From assembly GCA_963742035.1 (NCBI GenBank), contig CAVUKH010000002.1:434001-498000 (forward strand): DNA of 64,000 nt, written 5' to 3'. A program made the position numbers and the translations under genes. This DNA comes from Bog-473 sp963742035 (GTDB lineage Bacteria > Actinomycetota > Acidimicrobiia > Acidimicrobiales > RAAP-2). The stretch's first letter is position 1. The number at the start of each line of letters is the position of its first letter. Below, piece by piece: positions 40,588-48,726 of this stretch. The notes beneath the pieces were generated by a model that made no database searches, had not been told where the DNA came from, and saw only the letters and a list, made by a program, of their open reading frames with translations.

Positions 40588-42195
40588 TCAGCCGATCAGG
40601 CGCCGGGCGATCACCTTGAGCGCCAGCGTCTCGTCGGCGCCTTCGAATATGGAGAGCACGCGCGCGTCCACGAAATAGCGGCTCACCGGGAACTCCTCCG
40701 CGTAACCCATGCCGCCGTGGATCTGCATGGCCTCGCGGGTGACCCATTCGGCGGCCCGGCACACGTAGGCCTTCACCATGGACGCCTCCAGCGTGCCTTC
40801 GCCGCGGGCCATCAGCCGCGCCACGTGGTAGGAGCTCTGGCGCGTGGCCTGAATGATGACCGCCATCCGACCGAGCTTGGCCTGGGTCAGCTGGTAGTCG
40901 CCGATGGGCGACCCGAACACTTTGCGCTCCGCGGCGTACGCGACGGCGGCCTCGTACGCGGCCTGCATCACGCCGAGCGCACGCGCCGCCGTCTGCAGCC
41001 GGCCGTTCTCGAACCCCTGCATCTGAAGGTAGAAGCCCTTCCCCAAGCCGTCGGTCCCGCCGACCAGATTGGCCTCGGGCACGAACCAGTCCTCGAACGC
41101 CAGCTCGTAGGAGTGCATGCCCCGATAACCGAGGGTGTCGATGGGACGTCCCTCGAGACGTCCCGGCCCCAGGTCGGCGGGGCGATCCGACCCGTCCTCC
41201 TGGGTGAAGACGAAGCCGTGGCCGTCACCGCGCGGCTTCTCGACGACGAACATGGAGATGCCGCGGTGGGCCCGCGAGCGGTCCGGGTCCGTGCGGGCCA
41301 GCAGCATGAGGACGTCAGCCCGGGCTGCGAAGGTGCACCACGTCTTGACGCCGTTGATGAGCCATCCGCCGTCAACCGGCGTGGCGGCCGTGACGATGCC
41401 TGCCACGTCCGACCCGAAGTCGGGCTCGGTGACGGCGACCGCGGCCAGAATCTCGGCCGAGGCCAGCTTCGGGAGCCACCGCTTCTTCTGTTCCTCGGTC
41501 CCGCCGTAGACGAGGGCCCGGGTCAGGATCTCAGGTCGCGTGATGAGCGAGCCGCCGACACCGAGAGAGCCCCAGCTGAGCTCTTCCGTGGCGACCACCA
41601 TGCCCATGTAGTCGCTCTCGCCGCCGGAGGCGAAGCCGTCGTACTCCTCGGGCACGGAAAGCCCGAAGCCGCCGAGCTCCGCCAGGCCTTCGATGACCTC
41701 TTCGGGGATGTCCCCGTTCTCGCGGTGCACGTGCTCGGCATGGGGGCGCACCTTGTCCTCGGCGAAGCGGTGGAATGTCTCGCGGACGAGCTCGAAGTCA
41801 TCGCCGAGGTGACGGGGACCTTCGGTCCTGGCCAGGGCCGCCAGGACGGCCGGATCACGCTGGGACGCCAAGAAGGCGGCCGCTGGCGCGTCCCAACCCG
41901 ACTCGACGCCCCAGAGGGACTCCCGACCCGTCACGCGTCCCGCCAGGTCGGCCAGCACGTCGGCCACGAACGCCGCGGCAATCCGGCCCTCGACCTCTCC
42001 CCGCGCCCCGTACCCCAACACCGCTCGGGCCGAGGCCACCGCCGCGGCGGCGTGCGCCACGTCGTAGGCGACGACTTGGTTGGCGTCGATGCCCCCGCGC
42101 TCGCGCACCGCGCCGCAGGCCTGGTCCACCAGGTATTGGGCCAGGTCCACCGCTTCGGCGGCGCCGGCGAGGTCTGGGACAGAGGGCGTCGTCAC
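40588..42195 (-). CDS. acyl-CoA dehydrogenase with long N-terminal extension
   Basis: A 535-residue protein, about 150 residues longer than ordinary ACADs. Residues 1-130 are an extra helical, Ala-rich domain (DLAQYLVDQACGAVRERGGI). The ACAD core follows: VAVTEPDFGSDVAGIVTA, NGVKTWCTFAARADVLMLLA, FENGRLQTAARALGVMQ and the C-terminal IHGGMGYAEEFPVSRYF with the Glu in SIFEGADET as likely base. It faces the citE gene tail to tail. Start: GTG 42195 with TAGGGT 8 nt upstream. Confidence 0.9.
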   Translation of the reverse strand: MTTPSVPDLAGAAEAVDLAQYLVDQACGAVRERGGIDANQVVAYDVAHAAAAVASARAVLGYGARGEVEGRIAAAFVADVLADLAGRVTGRESLWGVESGWDAPAAAFLASQRDPAVLAALARTEGPRHLGDDFELVRETFHRFAEDKVRPHAEHVHRENGDIPEEVIEGLAELGGFGLSVPEEYDGFASGGESDYMGMVVATEELSWGSLGVGGSLITRPEILTRALVYGGTEEQKKRWLPKLASAEILAAVAVTEPDFGSDVAGIVTAATPVDGGWLINGVKTWCTFAARADVLMLLARTDPDRSRAHRGISMFVVEKPRGDGHGFVFTQEDGSDRPADLGPGRLEGRPIDTLGYRGMHSYELAFEDWFVPEANLVGGTDGLGKGFYLQMQGFENGRLQTAARALGVMQAAYEAAVAYAAERKVFGSPIGDYQLTQAKLGRMAVIIQATRQSSYHVARLMARGEGTLEASMVKAYVCRAAEWVTREAMQIHGGMGYAEEFPVSRYFVDARVLSIFEGADETLALKVIARRLIG

Positions 42196-42203
42196 GGGGA
42201 GCG

Positions 42204-42209
42204 ACCCTA
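42204..42209 (-). promoter_or_regulatory. -10-like hexamer TAGGGT (leaderless)
   Basis: TAGGGT on the minus strand ends 8 nt before the GTG at 42195. Confidence 0.4.
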
Positions 42210-42242
42210 ATGGCTCGCCGAAGTGCCCCTTCTTTCGATTGC

Positions 42243-42920
42243 TCAGATTCTGCGGCCGATGACCGTGACCAGTGGGGGAAGGACAACCGGGTCGTCGCCG
42301 GGATCAACGCCGGTGAGCGATTCGAGGTAGCTGGTGACGGGGCCCGGTCCGACGCCGGCGGGTGCCTCGGCCCAGGCATCGACGACCTCGAGACCGGCCT
42401 GGCGCACCAGGGCGGGGAGCAGCGCCCCGACATCGGGGTGGCGCGCGTCGGGCATGGAGAAAGGCGCCCCGTCGATGCGGCCGGCCGAGGTGATGGGCTC
42501 CTGCACCACCACCCAACCGCCGGGCAGGACGGCCGTGGCCATTTTTCTGACCACGGCCGCCGGCTCGAGCACGTGCATGAGGAGGAAGCGGCAGAAGGCG
42601 AGATCGACCTCTTCGGGCAGGGAGAGGTCTTCGCCGGCCTGGGTCAGCGCGATCACCTGCGCGTGCGCCGCGGCCGCGGCGGCACGTGCCACCTCGTCAC
42701 GGGCGGCCGGGTCGCTGTCGACGGCGTAGATCCTTCCGTCCCGGCCGACCATCTCGGCCAGTGCCACTGAGACGTCGCCCCCGCCGGCACCCACGTCGAC
42801 GCAGCGCCAACCCGCTCCGAGCCCCAACCGCGTGAGCGCTGTGGCGAGCGGGCGGCGGTAGACGTCGTCCCGGAGCCCCTTCATCTCGCCCACGATGTCC
42901 GGATCCCGCTGCTCGACCAT
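42243..42920 (-). CDS. UbiE-like SAM-dependent methyltransferase
   Basis: A 225-residue methyltransferase. Motif I is CVDVGAGGGDVSVALAEMV (about residue 38), the acidic residue of motif II is in IYAVDSDPAARDE, and VDLAFCRFLLMHVLEPA is motif IV, like UbiE/COQ5 proteins. Acceptor unknown. It is divergent from the small gene at 43021 with about 100 bp between; TAGAGT lies 8 nt before its ATG. Confidence 0.85.
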   Translation of the reverse strand: MVEQRDPDIVGEMKGLRDDVYRRPLATALTRLGLGAGWRCVDVGAGGGDVSVALAEMVGRDGRIYAVDSDPAARDEVARAAAAAAHAQVIALTQAGEDLSLPEEVDLAFCRFLLMHVLEPAAVVRKMATAVLPGGWVVVQEPITSAGRIDGAPFSMPDARHPDVGALLPALVRQAGLEVVDAWAEAPAGVGPGPVTSYLESLTGVDPGDDPVVLPPLVTVIGRRI

Positions 42921-42928
42921 GCGTGTGC

Positions 42929-42934
42929 ACTCTA
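42929..42934 (-). promoter_or_regulatory. -10-like hexamer TAGAGT (leaderless)
   Basis: TAGAGT on the minus strand ends 8 nt before the ATG at 42920. Confidence 0.4.
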
Positions 42935-43006
42935 CGGCCGGAGGGCCCCGACCCCATTCCCGACGGCGCCGTCAGGCCGGCCCCCTCCAACCCCGTTGGC
43001 GACCGG

Positions 43007-43012
43007 TAACCT
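43007..43012 (+). promoter_or_regulatory. -10-like hexamer TAACCT (leaderless)
   Basis: TAACCT lies 8 nt before the GTG at 43021; the gap is a pyrimidine run with no Shine-Dalgarno site. Confidence 0.45.
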
Positions 43013-43020
43013 CCCCCCTC

Positions 43021-43458
43021 GTGAAAGTAACCATGCTGCTGTGCGACGCGGCCCAGGTGTCCGACGGCAAGCTCTTCATTCTGGGTGGCGGATGGAGCAT
43101 GACCGGCCCCGATCCCGTTCCCTCCGCCGTCGCGCTGAAGATCGACGTGGATTGGCACGAGGCGGAGGCCTCCCACCACTGGGAGCTCTTCCTGGAGGAC
43201 GCCGACGGTCAGCCCGTCCTCATGGAGACGACCGAGGGCACCCAGCCGGTCGAGGTGCGCGGGGAGTTCACGGTCAGCCAGCCCCAGGGGATTCCAGAGG
43301 GATCGCCGATCGACGTGGCGCTCGCCGTCAATCTGGGCCCACTCCCGCTGGCGCCGGGCACACGGTTCGCCTGGCGCCTCACGATCGACGGTGAGGCGCT
43401 CCCGAATGCCTCCCTCGGTTTCACCACCCGCCCGCGCCCTCAGCCAGCAGACGAATGA
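43021..43458 (+). CDS. small beta-rich conserved protein (DUF6941-like)
   Basis: A 145-residue protein: MLLCDAAQVSDGKLFILGGG then alternating strands ending in FAWRLTIDGEALPNASLGFT. The opening segment resembles the family annotated DUF6941 as I recall it; no function is known. The GTG at 43021 (reading VKVTMLLCDAAQ) is preferred to earlier in-frame starts because of the TAACCT hexamer. Its stop overlaps the MaoC gene start (ATGA), so the two are translationally coupled. Confidence 0.75.
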   Translation: MKVTMLLCDAAQVSDGKLFILGGGWSMTGPDPVPSAVALKIDVDWHEAEASHHWELFLEDADGQPVLMETTEGTQPVEVRGEFTVSQPQGIPEGSPIDVALAVNLGPLPLAPGTRFAWRLTIDGEALPNASLGFTTRPRPQPADE

Positions 43459-43967
43459 CGGTCTACGACCGGCCCTTCGGCCGCTACCTCGAGGACTTCG
43501 TCCCCGGTGACATCTACCGGCACTGGCCGGGTAAGACGATCACCGAGTCCGACGACCACCTGTTCTGCATGATGACGATGAACCACCACCCACTGCACAC
43601 CAACGCGTGGTTCGCCGAGCACGAGACCGTGCAGGGGAAGAACGTCGTGGTGGGCAACCTCGTCTATTCCCTCGCACTCGGCATGAGTGTGCCCGACGTG
43701 AGCGGATCGTGCATCGCCAATCTTGAGGTCGAGTCGCTCCTGCACCGCTCGCCCACGTTCCACGGTGACACCATCTACGCCGAGACGCGGGTCCTCGACG
43801 CCACGCCGTCCAGATCGAAGGACGACCGCGGCATCGTGACGGTCGAGACGAAGGCCTTCAACCAGCGCGGCGAAGAGGTCTGTTACTTCCGGCGCAAGCT
43901 GATGGTCTGGAAGACCGCCGCGGCGCCGGCACGGCAGCGTCCCTACGGCGACGACGTCTGGGACTGA
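43455..43967 (+). CDS. MaoC-like dehydratase (mesaconyl-CoA hydratase type)
   Basis: A 170-residue hotdog-fold hydratase. YLEDFVPGDIYRHWPGKTIT opens it, and the hydratase His/Asp region is expected in MTMNHHPLHTNAWFAEH. It resembles the MaoC protein beside citE and fadE19 in mycobacteria and enzymes acting on mesaconyl- or methylcrotonyl-type CoA esters. Substrate is inferred from the CitE-like lyase 3 kb upstream. ATGA overlap with the preceding gene. Confidence 0.87.
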   Translation: MTVYDRPFGRYLEDFVPGDIYRHWPGKTITESDDHLFCMMTMNHHPLHTNAWFAEHETVQGKNVVVGNLVYSLALGMSVPDVSGSCIANLEVESLLHRSPTFHGDTIYAETRVLDATPSRSKDDRGIVTVETKAFNQRGEEVCYFRRKLMVWKTAAAPARQRPYGDDVWD

Positions 43968-43977
43968 GCCTCAACCG

Positions 43978-44862
43978 CTGCCGGCGGATCGGGCCCGCCG
44001 GTTCCGGCGCCGCCTGCTGGAGTGGGGAGGGGAGCACCGGCGCGACCTGCCCTGGCGGCGCACGCGGGACGCCTGGTCCATCCTCGTCTCCGAGGTCATG
44101 CTGCAGCAGACCCAGGTGGACCGCGTCGTCCCGCACTACGAGCGCTTCCTGGCCGCCTTCCCCAGCCCGGCGGCCTGTAGTGCGGCGGGACCGGCGGCCG
44201 TCGTCCGCCGGTGGTCCGGGCTGGGCTACAACCGCCGGGCCCTGAACCTGCATCGGGCGGCCACCACCGTGGTGGCCGAGCACCGCGGTGTCGTCCCCCA
44301 CGACGACACCGCGCTGCGAGCCCTCCCCGGCGTGGGGCCCTACACGGCGCGGGCCGTCCGCGCCTTCGCCTTCGGGGACGACGTGGCCGCCATCGACACC
44401 AACGGCGTCCGTGTCCTGGCCCGTGCCGTCGTGGGCAACCAGCTGACGGTCCGCCAGGCCATGGCGCTCGGCGATCGGCTCGTGCCGGCCGGCAGGTCCT
44501 GGGAGTTCAACCAAGCGATGTTCGACCTGGGAGCCACGGTGTGCACCGCGGCGCGGCCTGACTGCGCCCGCTGTCCCCTCCGACGCCAATGCGCATGGAG
44601 ACGCCACGGCTCCGACGACATCGACCCGTGGCGTCTCAGCCCGACGGCGCGGCCGCAGAGCACCTTCTCGGGTTCGGACCGCCAGGGTCGCGGGCGTCTG
44701 ATTCAGGCGCTCCGCCACGACGCCGTGCGCCGGAGCAGGCTCCCCGACGCGTGCGGCTGGCCCGACGACCCGGGACGGGCCGAGCGGATCGCGGCGGCCG
44801 TGGTGGCAGAAGGGTTCGCCGCCTGGTCGGGCGGGAAGGATCCCGTCCTCCGGCTCCGCTGA
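43978..44862 (+). CDS. mutY: A/G-specific adenine glycosylase with non-canonical start
   Basis: A 294-residue base-excision repair enzyme removing adenine opposite 8-oxoguanine. The conserved N-terminal DLPWRR...ILVSEVMLQQTQ (with catalytic Glu), the hairpin LPGVGPYTARAV, the catalytic Asp in AAIDTNGVRV, and the 4Fe-4S cysteines C-x6-C-x2-C-x5-C (from CTAARPDCARC) are all present. The first ATG (44098) would delete the conserved start, and no ATG, GTG or TTG lies upstream before a stop at 43900. CTG 43978, 10 nt after the maoC stop, or CTG 44014/44017 must serve. A recognisable 8-oxoG-reading C-terminal domain is short. Confidence 0.88.
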   Translation: MPADRARRFRRRLLEWGGEHRRDLPWRRTRDAWSILVSEVMLQQTQVDRVVPHYERFLAAFPSPAACSAAGPAAVVRRWSGLGYNRRALNLHRAATTVVAEHRGVVPHDDTALRALPGVGPYTARAVRAFAFGDDVAAIDTNGVRVLARAVVGNQLTVRQAMALGDRLVPAGRSWEFNQAMFDLGATVCTAARPDCARCPLRRQCAWRRHGSDDIDPWRLSPTARPQSTFSGSDRQGRGRLIQALRHDAVRRSRLPDACGWPDDPGRAERIAAAVVAEGFAAWSGGKDPVLRLR

Positions 44863-44887
44863 AGGCGCGGACCGACGAGGCGGGCGA

Positions 44888-45754
44888 TCAGGAAGAGGCC
44901 AGGAACCTCATGATGTGGCCATTGACGACGTCGGGCCGTTCCAGGTGCAGGAAGTGGCCGACGCCATCGACGACCTCGACGGCCGAGCCCTCCGCCATGA
45001 AGTCGAGCGGCGACCCCATCGACGACAACAGCATGCAGCCGTCGTCGCGGCCGTGGAGGTACAGCGTCGGTTTCGGTGTGGGGAGCAACGCCGCCGCCTG
45101 CTCGTCGGCCAGCTCGGGCACCTGCCGCGCCGGCTCCCACATGGCGCGGTAGTAACTGATCGCCGCCACCATGCGCTCGGGGTCGCCGATGGACTCCTTC
45201 ACCCGCGCCACGTCCCACGCGCCGTCGTAGCCCGGTGACCAGTCGCGCCAGAGGTGGTCGATGAAGGAGGAGTCATTGAGGGGGAGCGCCGCCTCGGCCA
45301 GCGGAGACAGGAAGAGGAACATGTACCAACTGCAGCGGAGCTGCTCGTAGGACAGCAGGGACATGCCGATGGACGCCGTCGGGGGGACGGCCGCCGTGAC
45401 GGCGCGGCGCCAGCGTGCCGGCTGGTGCGCCACCGCCCCGTAGGTGGCCAGCGCGCCCCAGTCGTGCCCGACCAGGACGGCGTCGCCACCACCGCCGAGG
45501 ACCTCGTGCAGTGCGTTGGCGTCCCGCACCAGCGCCCCCACCTGGTACCGCCCGTCCGCCGGCATGGCGGTGGGGGCATAGCCGCGCAGGAACGGCGCCA
45601 CGGCGTGGTAGCCCGCCCCGGCCAGCTCGGGCAGCAGATGGCGCCACGTGTGCGCCGTGTCGGGGAAGCCGTGCAGGCAGAGGGCGAGCGGTCCGTCTTC
45701 GGGCCCGTCGGTCAGGCAGGCGAACTCCAGCCCGTTGGCCGTGACCGAGATCAT
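44888..45754 (-). CDS. alpha/beta hydrolase, epoxide-hydrolase type
   Basis: A 288-residue hydrolase: LALCLHGFPDTAHTWRHL is the oxyanion motif, the Asp nucleophile is in LVGHDWGALATYG, the acid is in LHGRDDGCM and the His in GVGHFLHLERP. It is a distant paralogue of the hydrolase at 21430. The ATG at 45754 (MISVTANGLEFACL) is chosen because a TACGTT hexamer lies 8 nt upstream. Substrate unknown. Confidence 0.87.
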   Translation of the reverse strand: MISVTANGLEFACLTDGPEDGPLALCLHGFPDTAHTWRHLLPELAGAGYHAVAPFLRGYAPTAMPADGRYQVGALVRDANALHEVLGGGGDAVLVGHDWGALATYGAVAHQPARWRRAVTAAVPPTASIGMSLLSYEQLRCSWYMFLFLSPLAEAALPLNDSSFIDHLWRDWSPGYDGAWDVARVKESIGDPERMVAAISYYRAMWEPARQVPELADEQAAALLPTPKPTLYLHGRDDGCMLLSSMGSPLDFMAEGSAVEVVDGVGHFLHLERPDVVNGHIMRFLASS

Positions 45755-45762
45755 GCGTGCAG

Positions 45763-45768
45763 AACGTA
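45763..45768 (-). promoter_or_regulatory. -10-like hexamer TACGTT (leaderless)
   Basis: TACGTT on the minus strand ends 8 nt before the ATG at 45754. The divergent promoter TAACGT lies 16 bp further on. Confidence 0.4.
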
Positions 45769-45784
45769 CAGTGCCGGGGCAGGG

Positions 45785-45790
45785 TAACGT
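45785..45790 (+). promoter_or_regulatory. -10-like hexamer TAACGT (leaderless)
   Basis: TAACGT lies 7 nt before the GTG at 45798. Confidence 0.45.
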
Positions 45791-45797
45791 CGAGTGG

Positions 45798-46652
45798 GTG
45801 AACGTCACGTTCTACGGCGTGCGGGGGTCGTGCCCGTGCTCGGGGGATCGCTACCGGCGCTACGGGGGCAACACCTCGTGTCTGGTCCTCGACATTGAGG
45901 GGGACGAGCCGCTCATTGTTGACCTCGGCACCGGGCTGCGTGCGCTGGGCGACGTCCTGCACCGGGAGGTGCGAGCCCTCGGGACCCCGATGCACGCCAC
46001 GGCGCTGCTGACCCATCTCCACTTCGATCACATTCTGGGGATCCCGTTCTTCAGTCCGCTGCACGACCCGGGAGCACGTCTGACCGTCTACGGCCCGGCC
46101 CAGCCCAAGGGGTCGTTGAAGGACGCGTTGCACGCGGCAGTGCAGCCGCCGGTGTTCCCCATCCACATGGAGCAGTTCCGGGGGGAGCTCATCACCATCG
46201 ACGTCGGGTCCGAGGACTTCTCCATCGGGTCCGCCAAGGTCATGGCCCGCCCCATCCCGCACGCCGGCGTCACGCTCGGATTCCGCATTGAGGCCGAGGG
46301 CCGCTCCATCGCCTACATGTCCGACCACCAGGCGCCGCTCGACCGCCGGGCCATCCCCGAGGCCGTGCTCGAGCTCTGCCAGGACGTGGACCTGCTGATC
46401 CACGACGGCCAGTACACCGACGACGAGTTCTCGGCCAAGGCCGACTGGGGCCACTCCACCGCCGCCTACGCCGTCCACGTGGCCGCCGAGTCGGGGGCGA
46501 AGCGGCTGCTGCTCTCGCACCACGACCCGTCGCACACCGACCGGGAGCTCGACCGCATCCTCAACCAGGCCCGCCGGCTTCCCGAGGCCAAGCAGGTGGA
46601 GGACGTCTCGTCGGCCCACGAGGCCCAGTCGATCGATCTCGGCAAGGCATAG
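45798..46652 (+). CDS. MBL-fold metallohydrolase
   Basis: A 284-residue metallo-beta-lactamase-fold hydrolase resembling the PhnP/RNase Z-like branch: VRGSCPCSGDRYRRYGGNTS at the start, the metal motif LLTHLHFDHILG, a further His in RPIPHAGVTLGF, and the Asp of IAYMSDHQAP. HDGQYTDDEFSAKADWGHST and LLLSHHDPSHTD complete the site. Often found near regulatory domains, but it is free-standing here. The GTG at 45798 is supported by the TAACGT hexamer. Confidence 0.9.
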   Translation: MNVTFYGVRGSCPCSGDRYRRYGGNTSCLVLDIEGDEPLIVDLGTGLRALGDVLHREVRALGTPMHATALLTHLHFDHILGIPFFSPLHDPGARLTVYGPAQPKGSLKDALHAAVQPPVFPIHMEQFRGELITIDVGSEDFSIGSAKVMARPIPHAGVTLGFRIEAEGRSIAYMSDHQAPLDRRAIPEAVLELCQDVDLLIHDGQYTDDEFSAKADWGHSTAAYAVHVAAESGAKRLLLSHHDPSHTDRELDRILNQARRLPEAKQVEDVSSAHEAQSIDLGKA

Positions 46653-46663
46653 GGCGCAGCTCC

Positions 46664-47140
46664 ATGTCGGGCCTCGATCAGGCCCGGTTCCGCGAAGTGC
46701 TCGGGCACTTCGCCACCGGGGTCACCATCGTGACTGCCCTGGAGGAGGGTCTGCCCGTCGGCTTCTCGTGCCAATCCTTCGCCGCCCTGTCCCTCGACCC
46801 GCCGATGGTCATTTTGGCCCCGGCCCGGAGCTCGACGAGCTGGCCCCGCATCGCCAAGGCGGGCGCATTCTGCGTCAACATCCTCGGCGAGCATCAGGAG
46901 GCCCTCTGCCGCTCCTTCGCCATCTCGGGCGGCGACAAGTTCGAGGGCGTCGGGTGGTCGCAGGGCATCACGGGGGCACCGGTCATCGACAATTCGTTGG
47001 CCGTCGTCGAGTGCCGGCTGGGCGACATCTTCGACGGCGGCGACCACGAGCTGGTCACGGGGCACGTGGTCGCCATGGAGGTCGGCGAGGGCGGTCCGCT
47101 GCTGTTCTACCGGGGCGGCTTCGGGCGCTACGCCTCCTGA
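46664..47140 (+). CDS. flavin reductase family protein
   Basis: A 158-residue FMN-binding split-barrel protein. FREVLGHFATGVTIVTALEE opens it, VGFSCQSFAALSLDPPMVIL is the flavin-binding signature, and GHVVAMEVGEGGPLLFYRGG ends it. Such proteins reduce flavin with NAD(P)H for two-component monooxygenases, for example HsaB of steroid A-ring degradation; no monooxygenase is next to it, so the partner is unknown. It lies 11 nt after the MBL gene. Confidence 0.9.
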   Translation: MSGLDQARFREVLGHFATGVTIVTALEEGLPVGFSCQSFAALSLDPPMVILAPARSSTSWPRIAKAGAFCVNILGEHQEALCRSFAISGGDKFEGVGWSQGITGAPVIDNSLAVVECRLGDIFDGGDHELVTGHVVAMEVGEGGPLLFYRGGFGRYAS

Positions 47141-47146
47141 TACCGT
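47141..47146 (+). promoter_or_regulatory. -10-like hexamer TACCGT (leaderless)
   Basis: TACCGT overlaps the end of the flavin reductase stop and lies 7 nt before the ATG at 47154. Confidence 0.4.
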
Positions 47147-47153
47147 TCGCCCG

Positions 47154-47699
47154 ATGCCGGAGCTGATCCCCTCGACCGTCATCGATGACGTCATCGTCGT
47201 CCGTCCCGACGTGCACGGCGACGAGCGGGGCCGCTTCGTCGAGACCTACCGCCGCAGCTGGTTCCCCGACCGCCCCGAGATGATTCAGGGCAACCGCTCC
47301 GAGAAGCAGGCCGGCGCGCTCGTGGGCCTGCACTTCCACCTGCACCAGGCCGACTACTGGTACGCACTGCGCGGCACTGTGCGTGTCGTGCTGCACGATC
47401 TGCGCGTCGGCTCGCGCACCGACGGCGCCACCGAGGTCATCGATCTCGACGGCGATGTGGACCGGGGCGTGTACATCCCGCCCGGGGTCGCGCACGGGTT
47501 CGCTGCGCTCGGTGACGTCCTGCTCACGTATCTCGTCGACAATTACTACGACGACTCCGACGAGCACGGGTTGGCCTGGGACGACCCCGCCGTGGGGGCC
47601 GACTGGGGCGTCACCGACCCGATCCTCTCCAAGCGGGACCAGGGCAACCCGCGCCGCGACGACATCCCCGACGACATCCGGCCCCGTCTCTCTTCTTGA
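47154..47699 (+). CDS. dTDP-4-dehydrorhamnose 3,5-epimerase-like cupin
   Basis: A 181-residue RmlC-fold protein. VVRPDVHGDERGRFVETYRR, GLHFHLHQADYWYALRGTV (with the catalytic His) and YIPPGVAHGFAALGD are RmlC signatures, so it probably epimerises a dTDP-4-keto-sugar. No rmlA, B or D gene lies in this window, which leaves the exact sugar open. A GCCCTC-CCG-GAGGGC hairpin follows the gene. Confidence 0.85.
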   Translation: MPELIPSTVIDDVIVVRPDVHGDERGRFVETYRRSWFPDRPEMIQGNRSEKQAGALVGLHFHLHQADYWYALRGTVRVVLHDLRVGSRTDGATEVIDLDGDVDRGVYIPPGVAHGFAALGDVLLTYLVDNYYDDSDEHGLAWDDPAVGADWGVTDPILSKRDQGNPRRDDIPDDIRPRLSS

Positions 47700-47735
47700 T
47701 CTTTTTGGGGGTGTCGCCTCGGCGCCCCTCCTTTG

Positions 47736-47750
47736 GCCCTCCCGGAGGGC
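47736..47750 (+). terminator. hairpin after the RmlC-like gene
   Basis: GCCCTC (47736-47741), loop CCG, GAGGGC (47745-47750), 37 nt after the stop, followed only by TT. A weak or factor-assisted terminator at best. Confidence 0.35.
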
Positions 47751-47821
47751 TTACCGGTGCCGTATTCCAGTGACGATGTCCGCGTAGTTCGCGTCGGTTT
47801 GATCCTGTTGAATAGAGGACG

Positions 47822-48718
47822 GTGCTGATCGGTTGGCTCGTCGCTGTGGTGGTAGTGCTGGGCGTCACCGCGGCCGTGCTGATGCTCCGGCGCTCCCACG
47901 ACGACGAGCACTCGGTGCAGCACTACCACCGTCAGTTGCACACGCTCGAGGAGATGCGGACGCACCCACCGGACGGCACCGAGGAGACCGACCGGTCGGC
48001 CTTCCCGGCCAGCACGTTCAGGGTCTCGGGGTCGTCCACGGTGCGGCTCACCCAGGCCGAGAGGCCGCCCGTGCCGCCGGTGCCGCCGCCTCCGGTGGCC
48101 AACCCCTCGACGCCGCTGACCTTCGACGATGCCAGTCCCGAGCCCGTCCCGGCCACCTTCATGACCGGCAGCGACGACCGGGTCATCCGCTCCATCGACC
48201 ACCGGCCCCGGCGACTGGGTGGCCCGGCCGCCGCGGTGGGGGCGGTCCTTGTCCTTGTCCTTGTGTTGATCCTCACCGGCCTGCACTCCGACACGCCGAA
48301 ACACCACGGCAAGCCGGCCAGCGCCGCCACGACCACGCCAAGCGGCCACCCGCATCACCACGCCGCGACCACGACCAGCACCACGGCCCCGCCCTCCGTG
48401 TCGGCGCCGACGACGTCGACCGCGCACGCGGCCACCTACACGGTGGCCGCGCCGAATTACTCGCTGACGATCGCGGCGACGACCGGGGAGTGCTGGGTGG
48501 AGGTCAGCAACACCACGTCGGGCGCGGTGCTCTTCTCGATGACGCTCCAGTCGGGCCAGTCCCACGCCATCGCCGCCAGCGGACCGGTGAGCGTGATCGC
48601 CGGCGCGCCGGCGGCGTTCAGCGCCACCGTCGACGGGACGCCCGTGACCCTGCCGCTGGGGAACCAGGCGCCGTTCACCCTCAACTTCCAGGCGGCCCCT
48701 TCGACGTCCTCGGCGTAG
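47822..48718 (+). CDS. membrane protein with RodZ-tail-like (DUF4115) domain
   Basis: A 298-residue protein with an N-terminal membrane segment (residues 2-20, LIGWLVAVVVVLGVTAAVLM), a disordered Pro/Thr-rich stretch, a second membrane segment at about 138-158 (AVGAVLVLVLVLILTGLHS), then a Thr/His-rich linker and a C-terminal beta domain (AATTGECWVEVSNTTSGAVL through TVDGTPVTLPLGNQAPFTLN) like the periplasmic DUF4115 tail of RodZ. The helix-turn-helix of RodZ is absent. A cell-shape role is speculative. GAGG lies just before the GTG start. Confidence 0.72.
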   Translation: MLIGWLVAVVVVLGVTAAVLMLRRSHDDEHSVQHYHRQLHTLEEMRTHPPDGTEETDRSAFPASTFRVSGSSTVRLTQAERPPVPPVPPPPVANPSTPLTFDDASPEPVPATFMTGSDDRVIRSIDHRPRRLGGPAAAVGAVLVLVLVLILTGLHSDTPKHHGKPASAATTTPSGHPHHHAATTTSTTAPPSVSAPTTSTAHAATYTVAAPNYSLTIAATTGECWVEVSNTTSGAVLFSMTLQSGQSHAIAASGPVSVIAGAPAAFSATVDGTPVTLPLGNQAPFTLNFQAAPSTSSA

Positions 48719-48726
48719 GGGTCATG

